From the NCBI GenBank assembly GCA_022661535.1, contig JAKULF010000008.1, positions 1,426,001 through 1,490,000 of the forward strand: a DNA stretch of 64,000 bases. The letters are read 5' to 3'. How positions within the stretch are numbered: position 1 is the first letter of the stretch; each line of letters starts with the position of its first letter. Origin of the DNA: Eutypa lata. Taxonomy: Eukaryota; Ascomycota; Sordariomycetes; Xylariales; Diatrypaceae. The notes under the pieces were generated by a model. That model searched no databases. It worked only from the letters and a program-made list of their open reading frames with translations, and was not told where the DNA came from. The translations under genes and the position numbers were made by a program. Of the stretch, positions 33,352 to 45,709 are shown in pieces.

Positions 33352-36300
33352 CTAAGATAAATGGAAGGCGCCTTGGCCTTCCCTAATGGCAGTGAACATC
33401 CGCTTCCTCATCATATCAAGGGAGGTGTAGTCAGGTAGTTTCAGATAGTTAACGCAAGTCATGACGCTGGGGAGGTAGTCGTCAGATGTGTACGGAGGTT
33501 CACTGGGCTTGCAAACCACAGTGAACATGGGAGTCAAGCTCTTGAAACCTGCGGGAATTAGCAACGGGACCAACTGGTTATTATAAGCTCAAAACGTACC
33601 TCCGATGGGGAGTTTGGGACTGCCAGTTGTAAATTGAAGGAAGTCACGGCGTTGCGGAGGGGTAAGTTCGCTCATAGTCTGGAGCAGGTTCTTGACCGTC
33701 CTGCTGTCCATATTGAACCCATGATCTGCTTTGATGGAATCCATGAGGGCTATAAAGGGAAAGAAAATTAGCAACCACTCCGAAGGGATATAGGAATAAT
33801 AACTTACTCTCGAGAGACCAATCTTCCTCGATGCGGCCAAACAGGGTTACCAGTTCATCCGGCGTGAATGCGCTGAGAGCAGAGTAAGGGAACACTTGGG
33901 AGAACCCGGCTCGGAAGGCATCTACTTGACCTGTGACACCCTGCCCGAGGGTCATGTCGATAACCTTGTCAAGGTAGGCTTCGACATTATCGATGGTGAC
34001 CGGGGTATGTGATCCATTAGAGATGAGCTCGATCTCGGGGTACCCGGGCAGCGTGAAGTCCAAAGCAAGGTCCTCAACTCTCGTGTTTTCGATGACAATA
34101 TTTTCGGTGTCAGCCACTTTCTGTGCTGCTGTTCGATTCGGATCCTCGTCAATCTCCTTCTTTGCTAAGGCAAACTTCTTGATATGCTTCAGAGAATTCG
34201 CTAGACCGGGATCCACAACCTTAACAGCACCGAGGGAGGGTTTCACGCCCGATGAGCCGTCCCCTATACGGAAAAAGATAGGGTTGAAGTTGAGGTCGAT
34301 GATGCGAGAGTCGATCATCGAACGAGCTACGAATTTTCCGAGTGTTTTAAAGAGCTGGGTGATCTGCTCTACGCCCTTGGGGTCATCATCGCTCATAGGG
34401 CGAGGAAAGAGACCATTGGGGCCGCTCACAAACTCGTCCGAGTCATTAAAGTCCATCTCACGCCAAAGCTTAAGCTTCTTCTTAGAGAACTCTTTCGAGA
34501 CAGTGGAATAAAACTCAAGAGTTGGACCAAGACCAGTCCCAACCTCCTCAAAATATTCCACCTCGAGGATACTTTGAGAGGCACCATAAAGCTCCATCAC
34601 CTTAATCGCAGATTCAAGGATCTTTGATCGTGAAATGCGCACCTTCTGGCGTTGGAGACGGCCAAGGAAAGGTCGGTCGTCTCGGCGATCGCGGCGGTTT
34701 GTTTCTTCCTGCTGTGCATTCTGCCATCTACTCATAGACCGAGCATACCCAAACGATGTTGATTGAAGGAATAAGTGACGAGTCTCGAAGGGGAAGAGGA
34801 ATGGGTATAATCTGGCTAGGTCTTCACTCCATCCAGGCAAGCAGTTGCTCGCAACGATTAGAGGTTCCTCAAGCTGCCGGTTGAGCTTCGCAGTTAGCTT
34901 TGTGTTCACGAATTGTGCCAAAGGTTCCACATTCAGCCTCAGAGCGTTCTTGTCTTCGACTAAAATGTCCTCGATATTGGTGTTCAGCGCATGGAGGATG
35001 TTGAGCAGTCGAAGAATTGACGTCGTAGTTGGGTGATTGGATAAGGAAGCGGGCACTCCGTTGACATCCGCAGGGGTTTCAGATGACGACGCAAAGCCAA
35101 TAGACTCCACAGGGGGCGGTCCAGGAACCCGTTTGAACTTAATCGGGTGGACGGCAGACCAAACACTGCGACCTAGGTGATCTTCGGGGGTAGAAGAACT
35201 GCTATGAACCGCACGGTAGATAGTCGTCTCATTGCCGATCACTCGGCTGTCAAGGCTAAACTCGATATGCCAGTCTTGAGGTACAGCCTGTATGGCAGCG
35301 GCATATGAAAGAGGCCGAGAAGACATTGAAGGGGTGGGTGTGGGTACAGGCGCAGGCGCAGGTGCAAGTGCTGCCGCTGGTTGCTGTGTTGCTGGCGGTT
35401 GAGGAGGTGCGCTTCGGCTTGGCAGGTTGGACTGAGCCGGCGTTGGTACCCGTGTTCCGTCTTCCTTCCGGGCGGTGATCTTCCCACCGGCGGCAACCTC
35501 CATGTTGACAGCAGAGGGTTCTGGAGCAGGAGCATCCTCCATGTCTTCATCAAGATCACCCACTATAGCATCAAGAGCGCTGCTATCTGGAAGATCAGCC
35601 CCTTCATCGTCATCATCGTCGTCATCATCAGACATTTGCTTCTCATCAGCACATTCTAATGCATCCCGTAAATCGTCATCTTCCTCGGGGGGAGGCGGTG
35701 GAGGAGGCGATGGTTGCGATTCACTCGTAGGTGCCGGTTGTCGACGCGACGATCTGCGTAGGACAGCTTTCTCCCGTCCGGACCCCGGAACTGCACTAGG
35801 TGTTGACGAATCAGACGGGTCTGGCTGCTTCGACTTGGATCTCCGGGCGGTACGAGAGCCCGAAGCCTGTGTGGGGATTGGCGGGGGAGGGCCGGGGCTA
35901 GCAGCGAAGTCTGCGGCTAGCTGTTCAGCAAGGCGGCCAGGAGGGGGAAGACCCCGAGAGCTAGCCATTGCGGCCAACGCCCTAGATAACCCATCACGAG
36001 GCCTAGCACCGCGTGGTCGATCATGTAGACTGATACGCGGTCGCAAGTAGTCATCAAGAGACTTGAAAGTAGCGATCGCATGTATAGACACCATTATGTT
36101 TCTATAAGAGCGCGGGATGCCGGAGTCCTCGTCTGCCACCAATCTAAGTCTAATTTGCTTGCCGAGCATGGATGCAGCGCTGCTGCGATTCCCGTCGAAA
36201 GTATTATGATGAACCGTGTTGACTTCGAAATGTTCCGATCGACTTAAGAGATCCTGTAGCTTATGGATCATGACACTGAACGGCGTTGCTGGAGAGTCAG

Positions 36301-39300
36301 AAGTCGACGTCTTCGGCTTAGACTTAACAGAGCGGCCCATGAATACCTCCAAGAAGGCTGCTCGCGCGACATTAGCTAAAGCTTCGTCCGCGTTGCTGAA
36401 GACTTCCTCCAAGACCCGGACAAGGCCGGACTCCAATAATTCTGCACTCGTGACACTTTCGAGAACATCAGCATCAAAGTGTGTTGACAATTTTTCAAAG
36501 AGCTCAGTTCCCTTCTCAGGAGCAAGGTTCTTGGCAGTTCGTCGAAGGTAGAACTCTTCAATCTCGGAGGCCAATGTCTGAAGGTCCTCAAGAATCTTGA
36601 TTGCCTTCTTCTTCATAGCCTTTCCTTGTTTCTCGGTCTCGTGCGCTTCCAGAAACTTTTTGGCAGCCTCAGCAATCTTGTTCTTCATAGACGGCACGTC
36701 AGCGACGAAGATACGAGGTGGGCCATCAAGAGACATGGTAGAACCATCGGAACTAGCAGGAGACCCAGTCATGTTGTCACGGCGGCGGTCATTTTCTTGA
36801 TCCTCCTCGTCGTTCTCATCATCGTCATCTTCTTCTTCGTCGTCATCATCTTCATGATCTTCATGATCTTCGTGTTCCTCATGTTCTTCTTCGTGCTCTT
36901 CTTCATCGTCAGAGTCATTGTGGATGGAAACTCTGTCTTCTTCGTCACCGTCGCCTTCGCCTGAAGCCATACTATGATCTGTGTCCTGGGACGTTGTGGT
37001 CTCGGCCGCCTTTACCTCTGGCTCTTTATACTCAGAGGCTAGCTTCGCTATCTCAGCAATGACGCCTTCTCTGTATACCTGATAGCGGTAAATATCGTCT
37101 AGACGAGATAGTAACAGCTCGGTCGTTTGAATAGCGGCCATTACAAGAGACGGGTGGTCTTGCTGGGACAATATGGCTGCCAAGAAAGAGGCATAGGGTA
37201 CGGATTTGAGGGCGTCGACCAGAATATCCTTGTCAAAATTCGAAAGCATTTTGAGTTGAGCAGTAAGGACTTTTTGTCGCACGCTTAGATTCACGGTGCT
37301 CGAGAAGGCATCTGTCAGAGTGGGAAACAAAATCAAGGCGAATCTTCGAACCTGATCTTTACACTCATCTAGCAGCTCTAGCCTCTTTTCGTAAGAGGAT
37401 TTCTTTCGGGAACCGAGCGATGAGGGGGTAATAGGTTCTGATATATCCACATCCGCAATGTGGGATGACACCGGGTCCTTTGATTTGAAGCCCGGGAGCA
37501 GTTCGCAGACGACATTAAGAGTCTCGATAATCTGCTCACGCGGACGGTGAATCAATGCTTGCATGATAACCACACTGTCGAGTCTTGAAGCGACGTCTTC
37601 CGTCTCACTAGGGGGGGAGACGCCGGTCAGAATCTGATAGAGCGTTTCCACCACATTTAGCTTGAAGAGCTCTGCGGATAGACGGGGGCTTGCGCGAGCC
37701 GTAATGGCCAACACACGGAGGAACTGGGTATGAATGTTGGCGCCGATAAGGTTGGTCGTTCCCGGCACCAGGAGTCGCAGAATGGCCTTTAAGAGGTCCA
37801 CGCTAACGAGCTCTTCCAATTTAGAAGGCTGGTACTTGAAGCTTTCAATAATGCGAGTAACACACAAAGACGCCTGCTCAACGACACGCTGGTCGCTACT
37901 GCCAAGCACATTGAGGAGAATTGGCATGACATCCTTGATTACGCCGAACGAATCCTCTGGGATATTGCGGCAACAGTTGGCAGCAGTAGTAACGGCTGTC
38001 CGTTGGGTACTTGTTGCAAAGAAGTCGAGGTAGGACAGACAAGCGGTTAAGCCGCCTTCTCGAACAATACTAGTAGGATACTCAACCGAGATCTTCTCCA
38101 ACGTACTAAGAGCTTGTTCGGCAAGGTCAATAAACTGTATCTCCAACAATTTCTGGCACAAGACAGGAACAGCTCCACCATATACTACATTAGCAGTACT
38201 TGCAGGCAGAGCCTCCATTAGGTTTGCCAGGCACCGGCAGGCGAGAAGCATGATCTCCGGGTTCTCTTCACCAGTAAATTCATTAGGTTGCATCAATGCC
38301 ACCAACTCCTTCACAAAAGCATCAGGGGAGAAATGCCCAGACAGATTATCCTCGTTGGACACCAAGAGTATTTCCGAGAGCTCTTGCAAGGCGATGGACT
38401 GCACCGAGGGATCTGCTTTCTGGCGCAGATTGCTCAAAATCTCACGTAGTCTTGACGATATACCTGACATCATACCAGTCAATGCCCTGAGGGTGCTCGT
38501 AAGACCACCAGGGCCACCTGGTCCACCAAAGCCACCGAATGGATCATCGTCATCATCGTAATGGCGGCGTGGCCCATCGTCATCGTCGTCATCATCATTA
38601 TCACTATCATCATCAGGGTCATGGGCAGGCGGAGGTGGCGGGGGTGGAGGTTCCGCCTCGCTTGCATGCTCATGTTCGTCGGTCCCCGTCATAGTTGTGT
38701 CTTGGTCTGATGGGGCAGCATGGCTGCTAGAAGGATGCTTCGACCGCCGGTTTGAAGTGGCTGAAGTGCTAGATGATTCTGTTCAAGCTGTCAGCATAGT
38801 GCTAATTAGCCCAAGCCAGCCCCCATGGCCTCGCTAGCATACCTTGTGTGGGCTTCTTATTCCGACTTGACTTTCGGCTGGACGACGCTGAAGTAGGAGC
38901 TGACGGGTTCTGCATTGCAGGCGGAGGCGCAGGGCTAGACATGAAGAGAGTTAGCAATTGGACAAGACGATCGGATTAGCAGAGCTAGGCATCATAATAG
39001 ATCTTACTCCGTCGGGCTAGACATAGCAGCCGGAGCTTTGCCTTTCCTTCTACGAGTCGAGGGCGCAGGTGTCTGAGAAGCTGCAGCTTCAGGTTGTGGC
39101 TCTTGAACCTTCTGTCGCTTCGACCGTCTAGTAGATGAGGTCGAGGCTTGCTCGGTTTGTGTGGGATGCTGCGGGGTATTGTGTTCTCGAGCTGGTACCT
39201 TTCGTTTTCTGGAGGATTGAGGTTGGGAAGGGTCGGAGAGATGGGGTTCGTTCGGTTGAGTAGGGGCTACGTCTTCTGGTGATGCTGCTTGGCTCGCAGC

Positions 39301-39336
39301 GTGGCGTGCTGAAGAGCGTGTGAGTCTGGAAGACAT
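33352..39336 (-). CDS. UFD4: HECT-type E3 ubiquitin ligase UFD4 (TRIP12 family)
   Basis: A large HECT ubiquitin ligase of the ubiquitin-fusion-degradation pathway. Five exons (39008-39336, 38843-38934, 33808-38778, 33600-33749, 33352-33548) with introns of 51-73 bp join in phase to 1,912 residues. The N-terminus is Ser/Pro-rich with basic nuclear-type clusters (RRSKRQKVQ, RRRKGKAP), then a Pro/Asp-rich linker. Armadillo-like repeats follow (LSNLRQKADPSVQSIALQEL, LACRCLANLMEAL). A very acidic run of Asp/Glu/His interrupts the middle. The HECT domain occupies the last 400 residues: EYFEEVGTGLGPTLEFYSTV, GLFPRPMSDDD, then LPSVMTCVNYLKLPDY with catalytic Cys at about residue 1879. The last two introns fall inside the HECT domain; both joins restore family sequence (EDWSLETLMDS, KLPIGGFKSLTP). 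Confidence 0.95.
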
Positions 39337-41896
39337 GAGTATCTAGCTTTTAATACTGCATACCGAATGGCACGCAATAGATATCTTGAGATGGGTAAAA
39401 GAAGGATGGATTATGGGTAATGATGGGGACTGGGAGGAGGCGAAGGGATTTGGGGAAGGCTGAAATAGCTTGAAGACTTCAAGGCTGCTGAGGTTACGTC
39501 TAGCAGCTTGTCAAAAAGTGTTACAAGGTTGACAACGAGGGGTTCCTGCAACAAGTCCGGGCATCAAGTAGTCAATAGACCTTGAACTGTGGGCCGTACG
39601 TAGCGTATTGCGACAAAGAAAGACCCGCAGATTGGCTTGCCTGTGAATACAAGATGAATAACTGTAACTAGTAGGGACAATGGGTATGTATGGAAACTCT
39701 GAGTCTGAGCTGAACTTCGTTGAATGAAGTTTAGCAATTTCACACTTCAGCTCCTTCTTCTGTAGTCTGCGTCTCACACTTGCACCCGCACGTTACCCAC
39801 GACAGAAAGTTACGTATGTATGTAGTGTGGGAAAGTGGATGATAGGAGGAGGGTAGCAGCGATGCCGGGGAATACTACCAGGGAAGGCCTTAGATGTAAG
39901 AGAGATCCCTCAGAAGAAGAAATTGTGATGCAGGGGAAACAAAACATGTAGGTTCTAGGTAGAGAAATGATTTTTTGGTTTAGAATAGATGGTGCTAAGA
40001 TAAATAGATCCCTAGGTATGTAAGTAGGTAATGTAGGTAGCTCAGCCCATAGATTATGTAGATAGGTAGGTAGGTACGTATGTACGGTGGTAGTGGAAGT
40101 ATGTAATAGGTAGTGTAATTAACAAGACAGTAAAGTTAAGCAAAGGCAGGTGCGACAGCGAATTAGATAATGGTCGATGTTAATGTTAGGTAGGTATGAA
40201 TGAATGGGACGACTGAGTCCCATACATACATCGCGTCACATTCTAAGTAAAGACCATGGATCATCAACCATAGAATTAGACCTTAGACCAAACATGCTTA
40301 TCAGGGCATGTAGAAAGACTTCAGACTTCGACGGACCAACACAACCTCGAGCAATAGGTATAGATAGGTAGGTAGCTCCAAAAGGATTTTAAGTACCACC
40401 AAAAGGTATAAAGTGTGCTTAGGTAAAGTATAAAAAAGTGAAAGTATATCATACCTATGAGAAGAGGGTCCTGGTTGTTGGAATCGCAGACCAGGCGGTG
40501 TTGATGTCGATGCTGATGGTGGTGCTGATCCTATAGGTGATGCTGATGCTGATGCTGGAATATCGGATGATGGAACTCGCACTTGGGGATCGCTATAGAC
40601 GGCCGATCGGGAGCGCGATTTCGCAGCAAGATATGTTCGGTCTGCCATGGATTACGCCATGAGGCAGGCAGGGAAGCGGGCTGGCGGGCTGGCGGGGAAA
40701 TAACGATAGTTGACGGTTTTTATTCACGGTCGATTCAAATCTCCGGCTTCGACTTCAACCAGTATTTCGGCAACGAGATCGGACGAAAATGGGTATCATT
40801 GGGGGCCTGTTCTTCTACGTCCGTCTCTTCCCGTTTTCTCGTTTTTCTTCCTACTTCTTTCTCCTTCTTCTCGAATATCGGGGCTATCAAATTAGGTACG
40901 CTTCGGGACGTTGTACAAACTTGGCAATATATCCACACAACGAATAAAAGAGAATATCAAGCGGATCTCGACGTTAGGAAAGATGGTGTTGATGTCGGAG
41001 GTTTGGGGGTTGAGTACGGGTTGGAGTCAGTCTCTAATTAGCTAGTTCTACTAAGTTGGACGGACTTGTATTCATCGGCGCTTCATATTGGTAGTGGGCC
41101 GTGGGTTGGGTTGTGCTGTCATGCTCGTCCCCATTCTAGTTTACCTACGCATTTCTCGTTCAATGGGGTGAGAGTTTCATGTAACCCACCCCCCATCGGC
41201 CAAGTCAACAGCCCCAGACCGATCTTTTTTTGTCTGGTGAAGTGGACTGTGTGGAGCTGGTTGATAAGACCTGGATAGGCGTCTTCAGTGGCTGGAACTT
41301 TGAAATGCTTGGCAATTTGGGGGGTCTTTCTATAACAACTACGAAAGACTACGTAGTAGGGTGCCGTGCTGTTGGGCTATAACTTCGTATCAAGAAATGA
41401 CGATATTAATAGTCGCATATGGATCATTGTTTTCTATCTGTCCTTTTCGAAAAAACACTTACCTACCTCGCCTCCTCCATCGCTAATGTCCGCTTCATCC
41501 CTAAACATAGCCCTATGATTCCTCGTCGATTCCCAAAAATACGATTCCTTCGTTCAAACACCTGAAATGGCTTTGTGTCTTAGATATATAGATAATGCCG
41601 CTGAATCGCATTACTCAAGTGGTCCGACGTGGTCCTATCAGAATCGCAGGGACATTGCGGCATGTCGCAAAGCCTGTGTGACTCTGATATCCATTAGCCA
41701 AGGATATGAGTCGACAACGCTTCCCGTAACGAAAGAGACCAATTAAAATCTTGCATATACTAATATATTGAAGCGGGCGTTTCCCAACATGGAGCCAGTC
41801 GAGTAACGGGGCATTGGTAAATCTCTGGATGTTGGGATATCGGGATCCTAGCGCCTTATTATAAAGATTCAATCTCCACTCCCGGGGGTCATAAGT
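39337..41896. other. Intergenic region with TAGGTA-rich tract
   Basis: 2.5 kb upstream of UFD4. A TAGGTA-rich stretch covers about 40010-40090. Apart from the doubtful minus-strand frame at 40301-40648 I see no gene; a long plus-strand frame at 40583-41041 overlaps it and has no coding features. Confidence 0.5.
40301..40648 (-). CDS. Possible first exon of an unassigned gene
   Basis: The frame starts MADRTYLAAKSRSRSAVYSD and continues Pro/Ser/Ala-rich to FQQPGPSSH, with GC-richer codons than the surroundings. At 40454 a GTATGA donor is met, after which composition turns AT-rich and the frame encodes a hydrophobic stretch ending at 40301. Either the gene is 115 residues with a hydrophobic C-terminus, or codons 1-64 are a first exon whose partner I could not find. 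A family is not recognised. Confidence 0.35.
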   Translation of the reverse strand: MADRTYLAAKSRSRSAVYSDPQVRVPSSDIPASASASPIGSAPPSASTSTPPGLRFQQPGPSSHRYDILSLFYTLPKHTLYLLVVLKILLELPTYLYLLLEVVLVRRSLKSFYMP

Positions 41897-43318
41897 TCAC
41901 TGCTGTATGCTCTTTATCCCTCCTTCGAATTCGCTCAAGTCGTATTCGTCGGGATATTTCTCGAGGTGGTCCCGCAGCTCTCTCATCTGGGCCTTGAGGT
42001 CAGGGGTCAATTCTTCGTAAACATCCTCGAACATCGCTCGAATCGGTGGCTTCTTCTCGCGTTCAGCTTCCGAAAATGCCTTCAGCACATCTCGCCTGAT
42101 ACCCTCCCGGGCTTCCCTTTCCTTGGTTTCGTTCCAGAAGCCCTTTGCTTCCATATATTTTCTAAGCCTAGAGATCGGGTTGTCTCGACGCTTCCAATCT
42201 TCCACTTCAACCCTCGCCCTATATGCAAAGGAGTCGTCCGATGTGCTGTGGTGACTAACACGATAGCACATGGCCTCAACGAGAACCGGTTTGCCTCCGT
42301 CTTCTAGTGCCATCTCCTTTGCTTTCTTTGTTACTTCTCTTACCGCCCAGATGTCATTTCCGTCCACTCTGACAGTGTCAATCCCGTACCCTATGCCGCG
42401 ACTAGCAATACCATCACCCCGATACTGCTCTAGAGTAGGGGTTGATATCGCATATCCGTTGTTCCGGCACACGAAGACCACCGGGCAAGATCGAGTCGCG
42501 GCAATATTAAGCGCAGCGTGAAAGTCTCCTTCGCTAGCAGCCCCTTCACCAAAATACACTACCACGACCCGAGGTGGCAGCGACGGATCATTGATACGCT
42601 GCATTTTTAATCCATAGGCTGCCCCAGCTGCATGTGGTATCTGAGTTGCCAAAGGCGACGAGATGGTATGCTATGACACGTTAGTAATCTGTTTAGAGTT
42701 AGTTTAGAAAGGGTGTCGACCTACAATGTTTAGCTCTCTGCTTCCATAATGTACGGGCATATTCCTGCCCTTCCCAGGATCCTTCTTGTTCGCAAAGAGC
42801 TGGTTCATAAAGTCATTCAATGTAAATCCGCGCTGCGTAAACACTCCCTGTTCACGGTATTGGCAGAATATAACATCGCCCTTGTCTAACACGGATGCGG
42901 ACCCCACACTGATGGCCTCTTCACCTGCTGATACCATATAAAAGCTTAGGCGACCTTGCCGTTGGGCGTCGAACATGATCAGATCCATAATAGAAATAGT
43001 CAACATGTTCTTATATAGCTTAACCATCTCTTCCTCGCTAAGATCCGGCTCGAAGGATTGGTCGACAACATTGCCATCTTGGTCAACAACTCGGTAGGTT
43101 GGTAATGCAGGAGAGTCGGAAGTCAATGCGAATTTGAGATTGCTTGTGAAGGCGCTTTTAACAGCACCTGGAAAGGATACATGGCTCGAGCCAGGTCGTT
43201 GTGAAATGCTACTAGCAGCTCGGGTACCCGCCCGAAAGACAAAGCTTGGGGCCCCGCGGGGACGAAGGTTAGCGACTAGTCGCGGGGTTGCTACTCTAAG
43301 GAGCAGTCGAGCGCTCAT
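41897..43318 (-). CDS. BCKDHA: Branched-chain 2-oxoacid dehydrogenase E1 subunit alpha
   Basis: Thiamine-diphosphate-dependent E1-alpha subunit of the mitochondrial branched-chain 2-oxoacid dehydrogenase, which decarboxylates the 2-oxoacids of Leu, Ile and Val. Two exons, 42725-43318 and 41897-42670, flank a 54 bp intron (GTAGGT donor, CATAG acceptor, TACTAAC branch sequence) and give 455 residues. The N-terminus is Arg/Ser/Ala-rich, as in a mitochondrial presequence. The ThDP motif is present as FGEGAASEGDFHAALN to VCRNNGYAIST. The regulatory loop reads YRVSHHSTSDDSFAYR, containing the Ser that is phosphorylated in animals. The tetramer region (RQGRLSFYMVSAGEEAIS, QYREQGVFTQRGF) is also intact. 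Length and motifs match the family, so I am confident of the call. Confidence 0.96.
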
Positions 43319-44953
43319 GTTGACGTTATAACATAGTCGAACACAAAGTACAGTCTATAAATTCTACAATTGGAAGCGTTCGAAAAGTGATGCCTCGAGA
43401 ACAATCCCATTGTTATTGCTAGCACTACATGAGATAAGCATTGACATTCCATTGATTTTGCGGCATTCGGCTCCATCCCACGTCATGGGATTCAATTTAT
43501 GCCGAAGCAAAGCGTCGCCGACGATTTCCAGCTATCCGACTAGTGCTATCTGTGCGTACCTTGTAGTACTACTAGGACTGGTAGGCAGGAGTGGCGCTTT
43601 TCCCCATGTCTCAGATCGCGCTACTGCTGCTAGGATCCTTAGTATAAAATAATTACCAGGCAGGGGATGCAATAAGATGTGATCTTCTCCAGGGTTTGAG
43701 CAACCCAAGCTTAGACATTAGTTATCACTTAAGCCAGCAACGTATGTTATCATGTAGATAGGTATCTTTACCAATAGTTATTTGATATACCTACCTCTCC
43801 TGACTTGAGTTAGCAATGCTACCGTCCTAAACCAAGACACCGATGATGAGTTTAAAATCGACTGCTTTTAAACGAACTGACTAGAGACATCCAGTCGCAA
43901 ATGCCTCTTGTATCCACACTAGTGTACATATAAGTGAGATGAACGGAGAGGAAATCATATATCACAGGTCTTGCTACGTATTTGCCATCATACGCTAGAA
44001 GAATGCATACCATCACAAAGGGGACATAAGGGCCATTTATAACTCGACGGGCCCAGCTACTCAAATATTTGTTAATAACGACCCTAACAAGTAATGATCA
44101 CAAAGGTCTTGGTATATAGTAGATATCGTTGCCGGCATCAAAGCGGATCATACAAGCTGAACAGCAAGATCAGAGCCTTGGTGTACCACAGCGCAGGATT
44201 TCAAAGGTTTTATACGTATCACTCGTTTTAGATTTACAGATTTCTGCTTATCATTTCCACATTGTGCAAGCGTTTATACTTGTAGCTACTCGTATATGTC
44301 ACCTCTATGATTTGGCAGCATTATTATACTATTTCCTAAGTCAAAGCAACGATCAAGGGTAGACTAGGTTTACAATTTCAAAACGGAATTCAAAAAAAGA
44401 ATAGCTAGAGCATCATGAAATACATGAACAAGGCAGCTAAGGTCCAGAACAAATTTGTGAAAAGATGCAGGTTGCTTGATATGAATCAATTACGATCAAA
44501 GTAAAATGTATATCTGGGTATATTCCCATAGTTAGAACAGTAAGTTGTCTATCACTACAGGAAGGAAGCGGCAAATAAAGAAAACATTACTCTAAACACT
44601 TGCACATTGTATTTTATTGGAAAAGTCACAAGAGATGATGGCTGCGTACATGGTACCTCTAAGTCCCTATCAAATACTATCTCTAGGCAACGTCTCTAAA
44701 CATACATATACACATACACACATGCCGCCATAGCAACGGCAAAACAACACCAACACCTAGCCATTCTTTCACCATCCCAAACCTTGACAGCAGCCAAACC
44801 AACTCTCCAGTAACATTCAATTCTCTACCATACCTCCTTGACCCCTCAGAAACAACAAAAACAATAACTAGTACCTTACTAACTACCAACACCACCGGTC
44901 TACACACCACCTACCCACCATCCACCCGTCGATTCATCGTTAAATGCACCGAA
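43319..44953. other. Intergenic region, no gene seen
   Basis: 1.6 kb of AT-rich DNA between divergent genes. A C/A-rich stretch at 44700-44940 just before the next start codon looks like a fungal 5' UTR/promoter on the plus strand. Confidence 0.55.
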
Positions 44954-45166
44954 ATGACGGTGGGACCCAACATCGCTATCGGGCTGACCGTGGTCTTCCT
45001 CCTAGCCGTTGCCGGATGCCTCATATGGAAAGGTACGAGCTTGATCACCCTGTTCGGACGGACCATGTTCGAGGCGAAGCTGGTGCAGGCGGAGGAAGAC
45101 CGTGCCCGTCGACGCGAAGCAGCAGCAGCAGCAGCAGCAGCACAGCAAGAGGGCTCGCAGGTCTGA
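44954..45166 (+). CDS. Small single-pass membrane protein with poly-Ala tail
   Basis: A 70-residue frame starting MTVGPNIAIGL. Residues about 6-26 form one hydrophobic helix (IAIGLTVVFLLAVAGCLIW), then a short linker and a charged amphipathic helix (FEAKLVQAEEDRARRREAA). A run of eight Ala is encoded by a (GCA)n repeat at 45119-45141, before a QQEGSQV end. No family recognised. The helix-anchor plus basic/acidic helix layout resembles small mitochondrial or ER membrane subunits. The ATG lies behind a C/A-rich leader, and composition is clearly coding-like. Confidence 0.6.
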   Translation: MTVGPNIAIGLTVVFLLAVAGCLIWKGTSLITLFGRTMFEAKLVQAEEDRARRREAAAAAAAAQQEGSQV

Positions 45167-45709
45167 GGTGTGTATTCGTATTATTCCAACTTCAACTTGC
45201 CTTTTCCTTTTATTCTCCTTCTGTGAAATGTATCATGATATGCTCCCTGTATTCTCCATGCCCCAAGTATACCCGTTTTCAAGATCGGACCTGGAGTTGT
45301 CGAACCCCGGCATTTATATCCAAATATGTAACTCCGTGATCTTGGCGATCCCTTCGGTCTCGGTCTCGGCTCCGCGAGTGGAAAGAAATCGTGGCTGATG
45401 CGACTCCACACACACATCCGGAGGAAGCAAAGCCACAGATCTTGGTTAACTACATGCCTGCATGTCTAGTTAGAGCCGTCCCGATGTGGATCCCCATCCA
45501 ATTTTCAGTTCAACTTTGGCACGGTCTCCGAGGGCCGATCGTTCGATGACCTCAATTTCTCTCTAACTTTACCTACTACCTACCTACCTAGGTACCTCCT
45601 ACATATTTGTTCGTTGCTGACCGTTTGTCGACTCGACATACACCCACATAGGATAACCGCATCCTCAGACCTCTACGACGGGAACGGTCAATTGCAACTG
45701 CCCCGCGCC
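45167..45709. other. Short intergenic region
   Basis: 540 bp between two plus-strand genes, containing an ACCTACC-type tract at 45568-45600. It should hold the COQ5 promoter and 5' UTR. Confidence 0.55.
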
